A stretch of DNA of 64,000 nt from Algoriphagus lutimaris (GCF_017051705.1 NZ_JAFIDJ010000001.1:2447786-2511785); one strand, 5' to 3'. Shown: positions 9,412-19,274, counted from the stretch's first letter. Notes: a model not told the origin generated them from the sequence alone. Program-made: numbers and translations.

Positions 9412-9423
9412 GCAATCGATTGC
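9412..9423. promoter_or_regulatory. LacI-family operator (GCAATCGATTGC), exact copy
   Basis: Identical 12-bp palindrome to the one at 495-506. It lies about 290 bp from the GH28 start and 170 bp from the kduI start, so it could serve either divergent promoter or pair with the site at 9569 by looping. Confidence 0.7.
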
Positions 9424-9568
9424 ATATTATAAACTTTTGATTGGATTTAAAAATCAAAAATTAATTAATCACATAGAAGCGCATTAAATCAATAAGTTAT
9501 GCAAGCTATTCAACCAATCTACAAAAGTTATTTCACCGAAAAAATCTAAGATTAATTGATTATATTGT

Positions 9569-9580
9569 GCAAACGATTAC
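9569..9580. promoter_or_regulatory. degenerate LacI-family operator in front of kduI
   Basis: GCAAACGATTAC matches the palindrome at 10 of 12 positions and ends 13 bp before the kduI ATG. It directly follows TATATTGT, which resembles the -7 box, so the box-operator arrangement mirrors that at uxaA. Confidence 0.55.
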
Positions 9581-9593
9581 ATTAATTATCTAA

Positions 9594-10433
9594 ATGAATA
9601 CTGAAATAACCACTCGATATTCTTCGCACCCAGAGGATTTTAAAACCTATCCAACTTCAGAAATCAGAGATAAATATTTAATCGTAGATTTATTCAAGGT
9701 CGATAAAATCTCAGGAGTTTACACCATGGAAGATCGCCTAATTGTGGGAGGTATTCACCCGGTTCATTCCCCTATCCAATTAGAAGCAGTAGATCAATTA
9801 AAAGCAGAAAATTTCCTGGATCGAAGAGAAATAGGGATTATAAATGTTGGTACAAAGACCAAAATTGATATAGACGGCGAGTCTGTAGAACTGGATCATA
9901 AAGAAGCTTTATACATTGGAAAAGGAGTGAAAGAAGTTATTTTTCACCCTTCCCCAACGGGTGAGACTTATCTGTACTTTAATTCTGCTCCTGCCCATCA
10001 AGAGTTCCCAACTCGGAAAATCACCAGAAAAGATGCTGAGGTCGTGACCCTAGGCTCCCTTGAAAATTCCAATCATCGTACGATTTATAAACTGTTGGTA
10101 AATTCAGTTCTGGAAACCTGTCAACTTCAAATGGGAATGACAGAATTAAAGCCTGGATCAGTTTGGAATACCATGCCTGCACATACCCATGACAGAAGAA
10201 TGGAAGCCTACTTCTATTTTGACCTAAGTGAGGAGAATGTAGTATCTCATTTTATGGGGCAAGCAGACGAGACAAGGCATATTTGGTTAAAGAATCATCA
10301 TGCGATCATTTCACCACCATGGTCAATCCATAGTGGCGCGGGAACTTCCAATTATTCCTTTATCTGGGGGATGGCCGGAGAAAACATGGATTACACAGAT
10401 ATGGATGGAATCAAACCTGTGGATTTAAGATAA
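9594..10433 (+). CDS. kduI: 5-dehydro-4-deoxy-D-glucuronate isomerase KduI
   Basis: 279 residues, full length for KduI. This cupin enzyme isomerises 4-deoxy-L-threo-5-hexosulose uronate, the product of unsaturated galacturonate, to 3-deoxy-D-glycero-2,5-hexodiulosonate. The metal-binding motif is visible as MPAHTHDRRMEAYFYFDL (two His and Glu) with a later His in SPPWSIHSGAGT. It is followed 2 bp later by kduD, the next pathway step, and preceded by a degenerate LacI-type operator. Confidence 0.95.
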   Translation: MNTEITTRYSSHPEDFKTYPTSEIRDKYLIVDLFKVDKISGVYTMEDRLIVGGIHPVHSPIQLEAVDQLKAENFLDRREIGIINVGTKTKIDIDGESVELDHKEALYIGKGVKEVIFHPSPTGETYLYFNSAPAHQEFPTRKITRKDAEVVTLGSLENSNHRTIYKLLVNSVLETCQLQMGMTELKPGSVWNTMPAHTHDRRMEAYFYFDLSEENVVSHFMGQADETRHIWLKNHHAIISPPWSIHSGAGTSNYSFIWGMAGENMDYTDMDGIKPVDLR

Positions 10434-10435
10434 GT

Positions 10436-11224
10436 ATGAAACCCAATTTTGATTTAAAAGGAAAAACAGCACTAGTTACTGGAGCCACCCACGGATTGGG
10501 AATGGCCATGGCTAAGGCATTGGCACTTAGCGGAGCAAATTTGGTAGTCAATGGCCACACCCCTTCAAAAATGGAAGCTGCCATTGAAAAGTATACAAAT
10601 GCTGGCATTCGAGTTCATCCTTACCTTTTCAATGTATCCGATGAAATCGCTGTGAATAATTCTATTTCAAAAATAGAATCAGAAGTGGGGCCTATAGACA
10701 TTTTAATCAATAATGCAGGGTTGATTCAACGAACACCTGCCTTGGAAATGAATCCCGGTGACTTTAGAAAAATCATTGATATTGATTTAGTCTCCCCATT
10801 CATCGTTTCCCAAAGAGTAGCAAAATCAATGGTCAAAAGAAAAGAAGGAGGGAAAATCATCAACATTTGTTCGATGATGAGTGAATTGGGTCGAGATACG
10901 GTAAGTGCCTATGCTGCAGCAAAAGGCGGTTTAAAGATGCTTACACGTAACCTAGCTACCGAATGGGCAAAATATGACATTCAAGTCAATGGGATTGGAC
11001 CAGGCTATTTTGCAACGGAACAAACAGCCCCCATTAGAGTCAACGGACATCCTTTCAACGATTTTATTATTGATAGAACACCTGCGGGAAGATGGGGAAA
11101 TCCTGAAGATCTCGGAGGTGTTGCAGTCTTCTTGGCTAGTGAAGCCAGCAATTTCATCAATGGTCAGGTCATTTATGTTGATGGAGGTATCTTGGCAACA
11201 ATTGGAAAACCTCATGAAGAATAA
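10436..11224 (+). CDS. kduD: 2-dehydro-3-deoxy-D-gluconate 5-dehydrogenase KduD (SDR family)
   Basis: 262 residues, classical short-chain dehydrogenase. The cofactor motif TGATHGLGMAMA is near residue 14, NNAG (about 90) follows, and the catalytic Ser plus YxxxK (YAAAKGG, about 160) are intact. It reduces 3-deoxy-D-glycero-2,5-hexodiulosonate to 2-keto-3-deoxygluconate. Gene spacing of 2 bp to kduI and the shared pathway make the KduD assignment strong among SDRs. Confidence 0.92.
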   Translation: MKPNFDLKGKTALVTGATHGLGMAMAKALALSGANLVVNGHTPSKMEAAIEKYTNAGIRVHPYLFNVSDEIAVNNSISKIESEVGPIDILINNAGLIQRTPALEMNPGDFRKIIDIDLVSPFIVSQRVAKSMVKRKEGGKIINICSMMSELGRDTVSAYAAAKGGLKMLTRNLATEWAKYDIQVNGIGPGYFATEQTAPIRVNGHPFNDFIIDRTPAGRWGNPEDLGGVAVFLASEASNFINGQVIYVDGGILATIGKPHEE

Positions 11225-11274
11225 CCTATCATTTACTATATCAAGAATCAATAAACCCAAAAACCAGAGTTGTA

Positions 11275-12291
11275 ATGAAAAAACAAAAAGCAACGATTCA
11301 TGATATTGCTGAGAAACTTAACATAACAGCCAGTACTGTATCAAGAGCCCTTAATAATCACCCTAGAATATCTGAGGCTACCAAGAAGAAAGTTCTAAAG
11401 GTAGCAAAGCAACTCAATTATCAACCCAATCACATTGCATCCGCACTGAGGAGTGGTAGAAGCAGGCTGATTGGGGTGATCGTACCTACAGCCAACCGGA
11501 ATTTCTTCTCCTCGGTCATTCGAGGAATTGAAGAAATTGCGAATAATCTGGATTATAAAATTGTGATCTCCCAATCCTACGATGAGTTTGAAAAGGAGGC
11601 ACAAACAGTAGAAACTTTACTGAACGCAAGAGTAGATGGCGTCATTGCTTCCATTGGCAAGGCCACGGAAAATTTTGAACACTTCGAAAAAATCATTCAA
11701 AAAGGAATCCCATTGGTACTTTTCGATCGGGTGTCTAATGATTTGGAGGTGAGTCAGGTAGTCATAGATGATTTTTTGGGAGCCTATCAAACGGTAGAAC
11801 ACTTGATAAAAAATGGTGCTCGAAGGATCGTTCATTTTACCAGCTCACAAAGAATCAATATCTACAAAGAAAGGAAAAGAGGATATGAAGAAGCTCTAAA
11901 GGACAATGGAATAGAACTTGATCCTGATTTGATAATAAATAGCAAAATGCAATTGGAAGACGGGAGGCAAATGACAGAGGAGCTGCTTAAAAAAGGAGTC
12001 CAATTTGACGCGATCTTTTCATCCTCCGATTATTCAGTCATGGGCGCTATGCAGGTCTTGAAAGAACATGGCTTGAAAATACCCCAAGATGTAAAATTAG
12101 CGGGTTTTGGAAATGAACCTTTTACTTCCTTTACTGAACCTGCAATTACTACAGTAGATCAAAAAAGTATTCCAATGGGGAAAATTACTGCAGAAACTTT
12201 TTTCGAATTATTGAATAATGACAAACCAAACTCCTTGGCAAAAAGGACCATCTTGAAACCAGAATTGATTATCCGAGGATCTTCTTCTTAA
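11275..12291 (+). CDS. LacI family transcriptional regulator (probable hexuronate/pectin regulator)
   Basis: 338 residues. An N-terminal helix-turn-helix (ATIHDIAEKLNITASTVSRA, residues about 5-24) and hinge helix (NHIASALRSGRSRLIG) are followed by the periplasmic-binding-protein-like effector domain. It lies 50 bp after kduD and is probably co-transcribed with it. The recurring palindrome GCAATCGATTGC next to uxaA, GH28 and kduI is of LacI type, so this protein is the natural candidate to bind it. The effector (for example KDG or a uronate) is not deducible. Confidence 0.9.
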   Translation: MKKQKATIHDIAEKLNITASTVSRALNNHPRISEATKKKVLKVAKQLNYQPNHIASALRSGRSRLIGVIVPTANRNFFSSVIRGIEEIANNLDYKIVISQSYDEFEKEAQTVETLLNARVDGVIASIGKATENFEHFEKIIQKGIPLVLFDRVSNDLEVSQVVIDDFLGAYQTVEHLIKNGARRIVHFTSSQRINIYKERKRGYEEALKDNGIELDPDLIINSKMQLEDGRQMTEELLKKGVQFDAIFSSSDYSVMGAMQVLKEHGLKIPQDVKLAGFGNEPFTSFTEPAITTVDQKSIPMGKITAETFFELLNNDKPNSLAKRTILKPELIIRGSSS

Positions 12292-12388
12292 CTATTACAC
12301 TATATATCCAACAGGATAGAACGATAACCCCCTATTCGTAACTTACATTTTACAAATTTTTCCACTTCTCCGAAATCTATTAATACCC

Positions 12389-13795
12389 ATGAAAAAACTT
12401 TCAAAATTAGAAATCAACCCCAAAGAAAGACCCGTAAAAATTCTCCAATATGGAAATGGAAACTTTCTCAGGGGCTTTACAGATTTCATGGTAGACGAGG
12501 CAAATAAGAAAGGAGTTTTTGATGGAAACATACAGGTGGTTCAAGTACATTCTCCAGTAGCCGACCCCAAAATGATTGCACAAGACTGTTTATTTCATGT
12601 CGTCATACGCGGGTTAAAAGATGGAAAAAAGGTAGATGAAGTAAAATTAATCACGTCCATCTCTGGAATCAGTAATCCGAATGAGGACTACAAATCCTAT
12701 CTCCAATTAGGAGAAAACCCGGATTTACGCTTTATCATTTCAAACACCACCGAGGCAGGAATCCTGTTTGATCCTTACGATGTAGATCCTAGCAAAATTC
12801 CAGACTCTTTCCCTGCCAAGGTTGCTGCGCTGTTATACCACAGATTTGAACACTTTAAAGGAGATCCAGACAAGGGTTTGATCTTTATTCCATGTGAACT
12901 GATAGAGAACAATGGCGCTAGCCTTAAGGAATGCATTGATCGGTATGCTACACTTTGGAAGCTTCCAAATGATTTTACTGAATGGCTATTCTCTTCTTGC
13001 ATTTTTTGCAATACGCTGGTGGACAGAATAGTGCCAGGCTTCCCAAAAGACGACATTGACGAAATCCAGAATAAAACAGGATTTAAAGATCAACTAACTG
13101 TAATGGCTGAACCATTTCATCTTTGGGTAATTGAAGGCCCTGATCAGGTGAAACAGGAGTTCCCCCTGCACTTGGCTGGTCTCGATGTGAAATATGTCAA
13201 GGATTTGACCCCTTACCGAACCAGAAAAGTCAGAATCTTAAATGGCGGACACAGCTCCATGGTTCCGTTTGCATACCTATCGGGAATCAGAACGGTACGT
13301 GAGGCAGTAAATGATCCGGCAATGGGCCAATTCATAAAAAATGTAGTATTCAATGAAATCATTCCTTCCTTGGATATGCCTAAAGAGGAATTAGAGCAAT
13401 TTGCCAATGATGTATTGGAACGATTTGCAAATCCTTTTATCCACCATGAGCTTATTTCAATCGCTCTAAATTCCATCTCAAAATTTAAAGTAAGAGTACT
13501 CCCCTCATTATTGGAATATCATGAAAAGCACAAAACTTGGCCTCCCTTGCTAGTAAAATCTCTGGCCGCCTTGCTGGTATTTTATAGGGGAAAAACCCTA
13601 GATGGAGAAACCATACCATTGAAAGATGATCCCAGCATTTTAGAGGCATTCAAGTCCGCATGGGAACTTCCCTCCACTGAACAGACCATTTCAAAACTAC
13701 TTTCTTACGAAGAGTTTTGGGGGCAAACCCTCAATGAATTGAAAGGCTTACCAGAACTTGTAGTAAAGGAATCTAAGGCGCTTCTTACTTCATAA
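12389..13795 (+). CDS. uxaB: tagaturonate reductase UxaB
   Basis: 468 residues of the mannitol dehydrogenase/altronate oxidoreductase family. It carries the N-terminal nucleotide-binding segment (ILQYGNGNFLRGFTDFMVDEA), then SNTTEAGI, and the catalytic region RKVRILNGGHSSMVP with the conserved Lys/Asn/His of polyol dehydrogenases. It interconverts D-tagaturonate and D-altronate with NAD(H), feeding UxaA. It is 97 bp downstream of the regulator and its 3' end overlaps the convergent MtfA-like gene by 11 bp. Confidence 0.92.
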   Translation: MKKLSKLEINPKERPVKILQYGNGNFLRGFTDFMVDEANKKGVFDGNIQVVQVHSPVADPKMIAQDCLFHVVIRGLKDGKKVDEVKLITSISGISNPNEDYKSYLQLGENPDLRFIISNTTEAGILFDPYDVDPSKIPDSFPAKVAALLYHRFEHFKGDPDKGLIFIPCELIENNGASLKECIDRYATLWKLPNDFTEWLFSSCIFCNTLVDRIVPGFPKDDIDEIQNKTGFKDQLTVMAEPFHLWVIEGPDQVKQEFPLHLAGLDVKYVKDLTPYRTRKVRILNGGHSSMVPFAYLSGIRTVREAVNDPAMGQFIKNVVFNEIIPSLDMPKEELEQFANDVLERFANPFIHHELISIALNSISKFKVRVLPSLLEYHEKHKTWPPLLVKSLAALLVFYRGKTLDGETIPLKDDPSILEAFKSAWELPSTEQTISKLLSYEEFWGQTLNELKGLPELVVKESKALLTS

Positions 13796-14585
13796 TCCAA
13801 ACCCGGGGATCTTGCCTCAACAAGCGGACAATAGCTCCATATAAATCTGGATTATAGCTGAAAAATTCATGTGGCCTTTCAAAGAAATTCTCAATGGCTA
13901 CCGCAAAGAATTCATGCTCATTGACTCCCCCCTCTTTCCTGAAAAATGAGGAGGAATCTGTAGCAAGGATTTTAAGCTCCTTTTCAGCTAATTGGGAATA
14001 TTCAAGATAGGTTTCTGGATTAAAGAAGTCGCTTTCCCCATTACTTTTTATCAAATTTTCAAGTTTTAAGGCGTGGGCGATTTCATGAATCCCCAAATTC
14101 ACCCCATCCTTTTCATCAGCCATACCTTCAAGGAAACTACTCCAAGAAACGACAATGACACCCAATTTAGGATTCACCTCTCCTTTGTGATAACTCTTGG
14201 AAATCGAGCTATAATACACATTGGGATAAATTAATATTCTTTTGAACTGAGGTAGTCTAATTTTCTTCCAGCCAAAAGTTACCATGACAATAGTAGCTCC
14301 AATCAAAAGCTCCATTTCCTGACTAACCATATGGATACCTCCCCTGCCTATAAATTCTTTGGTGGTAAGTATCACCTCTAATTTTTCACAAAACTCCTTT
14401 TTATGGATAGTAGAAAGCCTTGAATAATAAGGGAATTTACTTTCTAGGATAAAAAGATCAGATGCTTCCAACTTGCGTTTAAAAAAGCTTGTTCTTAAAT
14501 CCTCGAAAAAACGAATAGTACTACTTAATTTATAGGCAATCATAATCTTAAAAAAAAACGGCAGATACCCAAAGGTAACTGCCAT
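13785..14585 (-). CDS. MtfA-like zinc metallopeptidase (M90 family)
   Basis: About 266 residues from the ATG at 14585; a TTG five codons upstream (14600) is the alternative start. The zinc motif HEIAHAL (about residue 166) and the downstream NEHEFFAVAIENFFERP block are characteristic of the MtfA/M90 family. In enterobacteria MtfA binds the Mlc repressor; in Bacteroidota the partner is unknown. There is a hydrophobic N-terminus and another hydrophobic stretch (ELLIGATIVMVTFGW) before the catalytic part. It lies 21 bp downstream of rny and overlaps the 3' end of uxaB. Confidence 0.85.
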   Translation of the reverse strand: MAVTFGYLPFFFKIMIAYKLSSTIRFFEDLRTSFFKRKLEASDLFILESKFPYYSRLSTIHKKEFCEKLEVILTTKEFIGRGGIHMVSQEMELLIGATIVMVTFGWKKIRLPQFKRILIYPNVYYSSISKSYHKGEVNPKLGVIVVSWSSFLEGMADEKDGVNLGIHEIAHALKLENLIKSNGESDFFNPETYLEYSQLAEKELKILATDSSSFFRKEGGVNEHEFFAVAIENFFERPHEFFSYNPDLYGAIVRLLRQDPRVWIMK

Positions 14586-14606
14586 ATCATATTTTAGCAA
14601 CAGTTA

Positions 14607-16172
14607 TTACCTTGCGTAATTCACTGCTCTCATTTCCCTGATCACTGTGATTTTGATCTGTCCAGGATATTGCATTTCCTTCTCTATCTTTTGTGAAATA
14701 TCAAAAGATAGTTTGCCAGCTGTAGAATCATCCACATTATCGGCATCCACCAACACGCGAAGTTCTCTTCCTGCCTGCATTGCAAAACACTTATTTACCC
14801 CATCAAAACTCAAGGCAAGCTCTTCCAAATCTTTTAGACGCTTGATATAGCTATCCATTACTTCACGTCTTGCTCCAGGTCTCGCACCGGAAATAGCATC
14901 CGAAGCTTGAACGATTGGAGAGATCATAGAAGTCATCTCAATCTCATCGTGGTGTGCACCTATCGCATTGCAAACCTCAGGATGTTCCTTGTATCTTTTG
15001 GCGATTTCCATCCCCAAAACTGCGTGAGGAAGTTCTTGTTCTTCAGGCCATACTTTTCCAATATCATGAAGTAAACCTGCTCGCTTGGCCAGCTTGGCAT
15101 TGAGCCCCATTTCCGCTGCCATGGTAGCAGATAACTTCGCCACTTCTCTAGAGTGCTGAAGCAAGTTCTGCCCATAGGAGGAACGGAATCTCATTCTTCC
15201 GACCATCTTGATCAACTCAGGGTGAAGACCATGCACTCCAAGATCGATACATGTTCTTTCTCCGATTTCAACAATTTCTTCTTCGATGTTTTTCTCAGTC
15301 TTAGCAACGACCTCTTCAATTCTTGCTGGGTGGATTCTTCCATCCTGAACCAATCTATGAAGAGACAATCTCGCTACCTCTCTTCTTACCGGATCAAAGC
15401 CTGAAATAATGATCGCTTCTGGAGTGTCGTCTACGACAATTTCCACGCCGGTAGCAGATTCCAGTGCACGGATATTTCTACCTTCTCTCCCAATAATCTT
15501 ACCTTTGATATCATCACTTTCGATATTGAAAACGGATACACAGTTTTCTACCGCATGTTCAGTAGCAGTTCTTTGGATGGTATCCAAAACAATCTTTTTG
15601 GCTTGTTTGGTAGCTGACAATTTCGCCTCGTCCAGGATATCCTTGATCTGAGAAGATGCCTTGGTCTGCGCCTCTTCGGTCAGCATGGTTACCAGTTGCT
15701 CACGAGCTTCCTCACGAGTCAAAGCTGCCACTTTTTCCAAGTCTGCGATTCGTTGATTAGTTACTTTTTCTAACTCCTCTTTCTTCACTTTCACCGCATG
15801 AAGCTGAGCATTCAAATTCTCTTTTTTGCTATCCAGTTCAGCTTCTTTTCTTTTTAATTGCTCCAATTCCTTGGATACTTGTTGCTCTCTTTGCTTGACC
15901 TTATTCTCATTGGAAATAATAATATTCTTCTTATTATTTACCTCTTCATCAAACTCAGATTTGAGCTTCAAATACTTTTCTTTGGCTTCAAGAATTCTAT
16001 CCTTCTTAATGGCTTCGGCATTGATCTCTGCCTCTCTGAGCATGGATTTAACGCGCTCTTTAGTCTCCTCTTCGAGTTTTTGGTTTTTATTTTTAATCAA
16101 TAAACCCGCTATCGCGGCTCCCGCACCAAGCCCTACCAGGGCGGCTAGGATTATGTATAATATATCTCCCAT
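14607..16172 (-). CDS. rny: ribonuclease Y
   Basis: 521 residues, standard length. One N-terminal membrane helix (residues 4-24), a long charged coiled coil (about 30-180), a KH RNA-binding domain with [14 protein letters not shown] (about 223-236) and an HD phosphohydrolase domain with [12 protein letters not shown] (about 367) give the complete RNase Y architecture. It is a membrane-anchored endoribonuclease starting mRNA decay. It follows zapA by about 70 bp in a leftward cluster beginning at pheT. Confidence 0.96.
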   Translation of the reverse strand: MGDILYIILAALVGLGAGAAIAGLLIKNKNQKLEEETKERVKSMLREAEINAEAIKKDRILEAKEKYLKLKSEFDEEVNNKKNIIISNENKVKQREQQVSKELEQLKRKEAELDSKKENLNAQLHAVKVKKEELEKVTNQRIADLEKVAALTREEAREQLVTMLTEEAQTKASSQIKDILDEAKLSATKQAKKIVLDTIQRTATEHAVENCVSVFNIESDDIKGKIIGREGRNIRALESATGVEIVVDDTPEAIIISGFDPVRREVARLSLHRLVQDGRIHPARIEEVVAKTEKNIEEEIVEIGERTCIDLGVHGLHPELIKMVGRMRFRSSYGQNLLQHSREVAKLSATMAAEMGLNAKLAKRAGLLHDIGKVWPEEQELPHAVLGMEIAKRYKEHPEVCNAIGAHHDEIEMTSMISPIVQASDAISGARPGARREVMDSYIKRLKDLEELALSFDGVNKCFAMQAGRELRVLVDADNVDDSTAGKLSFDISQKIEKEMQYPGQIKITVIREMRAVNYAR

Positions 16173-16241
16173 AGGTTATTTATATATGAAATTCACCTGC
16201 GGAGAATCTGAAAATTCCTGAAATAAGTGGGCAACAAATAT

Positions 16242-16526
16242 TTACAAGGCTTTGGTCAGCAAAGCATTCAAATGGGATAAACTCCTGCGAATATGTTCAC
16301 TATCTTCTGCATTCACTTCATTGGTTTCCAATGACTCTACCATGCAGTCAAAAGCTACCATGGCTAGCAAATCCTGATTATCATCCAATCCAAACTCCTC
16401 CTTGTACCTTTTCAATTTTTCATTTATCAACTTGCCTGCATGCCTAATCTTGGCTTCATCCTCGATTTTGACGCGCATAGGATACTCTCTATCCCCAATT
16501 TTTACTTTTATGGCAAGTGTCTCCAT
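16242..16526 (-). CDS. zapA: cell division protein ZapA
   Basis: 94 residues. It shows the ZapA pattern: a short beta-rich N-terminus (LAIKVKIGDREYPMRVKIEDE), then long helices beginning IRHAGKLINEKLKRYKE and DLLAMVAFDCM. ZapA binds and bundles FtsZ filaments at the division site. It starts 2 bp after the stop of the coiled-coil gene at 16528, so the two are co-translated. Confidence 0.87.
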   Translation of the reverse strand: METLAIKVKIGDREYPMRVKIEDEAKIRHAGKLINEKLKRYKEEFGLDDNQDLLAMVAFDCMVESLETNEVNAEDSEHIRRSLSHLNALLTKAL

Positions 16527-16527
16527 A

Positions 16528-16812
16528 TCACTCGGATAAGTAGGCGATTAAATGATCGATTTCTTGTATATAATTATTGATTAATTCACTCATTTCGGTG
16601 GAATCTCCTGAATTCACCGGTCGGCTATCCACAATGTTACTAATTTTAATCTTATTTTTAAAATATTCGATTTCCTGCTCTTTTCGACTCAATTCTGACT
16701 CCATTTTGGTCATTTTTGACCTCAATTGCTCATTTTCTTCAGTTAAATGAATCAATTTCTTACTGGCTTGATGCACCAGTTTTTCCAATTTTTGCAGTTC
16801 GTCGTGGATCAT
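16528..16812 (-). CDS. small coiled-coil protein of unknown function between pheT and zapA
   Basis: 94 residues, no signal peptide or membrane helix. Residues about 5-52 are predicted by eye to be a continuous coiled coil (LEKLVHQASKKLIHLTEENE, then LRSKMTKMESELSRKEQEIE), with a short helical C-terminus. Gaps of 3 bp (pheT) and 2 bp (zapA) place it tightly in the operon. A partner role with ZapA, analogous to ZapB, is an inference from position and shape only. Confidence 0.75.
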   Translation of the reverse strand: MIHDELQKLEKLVHQASKKLIHLTEENEQLRSKMTKMESELSRKEQEIEYFKNKIKISNIVDSRPVNSGDSTEMSELINNYIQEIDHLIAYLSE

Positions 16813-16815
16813 TTT

Positions 16816-19230
16816 CTAAGTACGGATCAATGCACCTACTTCTTTTTCAAAGGCTTGAATCAATTTACTCATTGTTTTATCAATTACCTTATCAGTCAGG
16901 GTATTTTCCTGATCTTGTAGATGAAAACTCAATGCGTATGCCTTTTTACCCGCATCGATTTTATCACCTTGGTACACATCAAAAACGCCAATTCTTCTTA
17001 ATAATTTTCCTCCGAACTTAATTCCTACGGATTTTACTTGATCAAAGGTTACCGATTTATCAATTACCAAAGACAAGTCTCTTCGGACTTCCGGGAATTT
17101 TGAGATCTCCTGGTACTTTTTGAGACCACTCGCCTTCTTGCACAACAAGTCCCAATCCAACTCTGCGAAGAACACTTCCTGTCTTACTTCTGCTAGCTTC
17201 AGAATTTTGTCATCCAACAGTCCAATGGTACCAATCTCTTTTTGTCCCAGCATCAATTTCAGTCCATAAGCGTAAGGAGCTGATTCCACCATGGAAACAT
17301 CCCCAACGCTGATGTTCAGTTTTTCAAGGATTTTCTCTACTGTGGAATAAAGATCTGAAAAGCCAAAAGGCTTGGTCGGCTCCAGCCAACTCTCTGAGGA
17401 TTTATTTCCAGAAAGGAAGATGGATAATTTCCTTCCTTCCTGATATCCCTCTTCTGTTTTATGGTAAACCGTTCCAAATTCAAAAGTTTTTAAATCAGTC
17501 TGTCTTCTATTGATATTTCTAGCCAAGACCTCCAAACCAGTAAAGAGCAATGTTTGCCTCATTACCCCTAAATCCTCACTTAACTTGTTGTAGATTTCTA
17601 CACTTTTGGAAGCATCCAAAAACCCAGACTTCTCGGCATACCCTGGCTTTGTCAAACTATTGGTAATCATTTCAAAATACCCTTGAGATGAGAGAATCTC
17701 AGTCATTCGGTATTGAAGTTTATTCAAATCCTTGACGGGATGCTCAGCCAGGTATTCCGTTTTTAAATTTTCGGACAACAAGACCTGATGGAAGCCATGA
17801 ATTCTTAAGATTTCTTCAATGATATCCGCTTCACGCGTCACATCTACACGGTAAGGCTTTGCAATGGCCGTGAAACCGGTCTCTGTTTCATTCTCTACCT
17901 TTATTTCCAGGCTTTCCAAAATAGACCTTACTTCAGATGGTTCAATCTTTTTACCGATCAAACGATTGACATGTCCATACTCCACTTCAATCACAAAATC
18001 CTGAATAGGATTAGGATATAGATCAATAATCTCGGAGGCTACTTTGCCTCCTGCTAATTCCTGAAGTAGTTTCACCGCCTGCTTCAACGCATAAACCGGC
18101 ATATTAGGATCAGTCCCTCTTTCAAACCTGAAAGAAGCATCCGTTTTCAAACCATGGAACTGGCTTCCTTTTCGAACCACATCGGGAGAGAAATAGGCAG
18201 ACTCCAAGAAAATTGAAGTAGTAGTGTCAGAAACACCCGAACCTTCTCCTCCAAAAATCCCTGCAATACATAAGCCTCCTTTAGGATCCTTGATCATCAA
18301 CTCCTCACCAGAGAGCTTTCGCTCTTTCTCATCCAAGGTGGTAAACTTGGTGTCTTTTGGAAGTTTGCCTACGATGATTTCACCTTGATCAATTTTCTCC
18401 GCATCAAATGCATGCAGCGGTTGACCCAAATCATGCAAAATGAAATTGGTAATATCTACCACGTTATTGATTGGTTCCAAATCAAGGGATTTCAGGAAAT
18501 CCTGAAGCCATTGCGGAGATGGACCTACTTTTAAATCTGTAATCACCACTCCCGCATAGCGAGGGCAATCTTCATAGTTTTCTACTTTAACCGAAATCTT
18601 TGGACCTGAAGCTTCTACAGTTAGCTCAGACTCTTCTGGCAACTGGATTTTCTGCCCCAACAAAGCCTGAAGATCTCTTGCTACCCCTAAATGGGAAGCT
18701 GCATCTGCTCTATTTGGTGTCAGCCCAATTTCGAGCACTTGATCCTGCGAGATTTCCAAGTATTCAGATGCTGGAGTTCCATTAGCCAATGACGTTTCCA
18801 ACACCATGATGCCTGCATGACTGGTACCAATTCCCAATTCATCTTCTGCACAAATCATCCCTTCAGATACCTGTCCTCTGATTTTTGCTTTTCTAAGGGT
18901 CAATGGATCCCCAGAAGTGGGGTAAATGGTGGCACCTACTTTGGCTACCAGTACTTTTTGACCTTGGGCCACATTGGGTGCTCCACAAACGATTTGTACC
19001 GGATTATCTTCCCCAATATCCACCGTAGTCAAGCTCAACTTGTCCGCATCGGGATGCTTTTCACAGGTGAGGACTTCTCCGATCACTACACCTTCTAAAG
19101 CTCCTTTGATGGACTCAAATTCTTCCAGACCTTCCACCTCAAGCCCTGACCTGGTCAACAAAGCCGAAATTTCTTCCGGACTTTCTGTTAGCTGGAGGTA
19201 ATGCTTAAGTCTATTTATTGAAATTTTCAT
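16816..19230 (-). CDS. pheT: phenylalanine--tRNA ligase beta subunit
   Basis: 804 residues, full length. Domains in order: N-terminal B1 region, EMAP-like tRNA-binding domain (about 40-150, VVIGEVLTCEKHPDADKLSL), B3/B4 editing domain (about 215-370), B5 (about 405-475), catalytic-like core, and the C-terminal FDX-ACB anticodon-binding domain (about 710-803, SKFPEVRRDLSLVID). It pairs with PheS to charge tRNA-Phe. First gene of the leftward cluster. A short inverted repeat (ACGAATC/GATTCGT, about 19250-19267) lies just upstream of its start; its role is unclear. Confidence 0.97.
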   Translation of the reverse strand: MKISINRLKHYLQLTESPEEISALLTRSGLEVEGLEEFESIKGALEGVVIGEVLTCEKHPDADKLSLTTVDIGEDNPVQIVCGAPNVAQGQKVLVAKVGATIYPTSGDPLTLRKAKIRGQVSEGMICAEDELGIGTSHAGIMVLETSLANGTPASEYLEISQDQVLEIGLTPNRADAASHLGVARDLQALLGQKIQLPEESELTVEASGPKISVKVENYEDCPRYAGVVITDLKVGPSPQWLQDFLKSLDLEPINNVVDITNFILHDLGQPLHAFDAEKIDQGEIIVGKLPKDTKFTTLDEKERKLSGEELMIKDPKGGLCIAGIFGGEGSGVSDTTTSIFLESAYFSPDVVRKGSQFHGLKTDASFRFERGTDPNMPVYALKQAVKLLQELAGGKVASEIIDLYPNPIQDFVIEVEYGHVNRLIGKKIEPSEVRSILESLEIKVENETETGFTAIAKPYRVDVTREADIIEEILRIHGFHQVLLSENLKTEYLAEHPVKDLNKLQYRMTEILSSQGYFEMITNSLTKPGYAEKSGFLDASKSVEIYNKLSEDLGVMRQTLLFTGLEVLARNINRRQTDLKTFEFGTVYHKTEEGYQEGRKLSIFLSGNKSSESWLEPTKPFGFSDLYSTVEKILEKLNISVGDVSMVESAPYAYGLKLMLGQKEIGTIGLLDDKILKLAEVRQEVFFAELDWDLLCKKASGLKKYQEISKFPEVRRDLSLVIDKSVTFDQVKSVGIKFGGKLLRRIGVFDVYQGDKIDAGKKAYALSFHLQDQENTLTDKVIDKTMSKLIQAFEKEVGALIRT

Positions 19231-19274
19231 TGATTTAAAGCAATTGCTAACGAATCAAAGATTCGTTTGGATAA

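Larger units (their letters stand above)
9122..9593. promoter_or_regulatory. divergent intergenic region between the pectin operon and kduI
   Basis: AT-rich 472-bp gap with no credible ORF. It must hold promoters for GH28 (leftward) and kduI (rightward). The only clear sites I see are the two LacI-type operator copies listed separately; a clean TAnnTTTG box for GH28 was not found. Confidence 0.5.

Noticed and set aside
19250-19267. T-box or attenuator leader in front of pheT
   Set aside because: Only a 7-bp inverted repeat is present, without leader peptide, Phe codons or T-box motifs.
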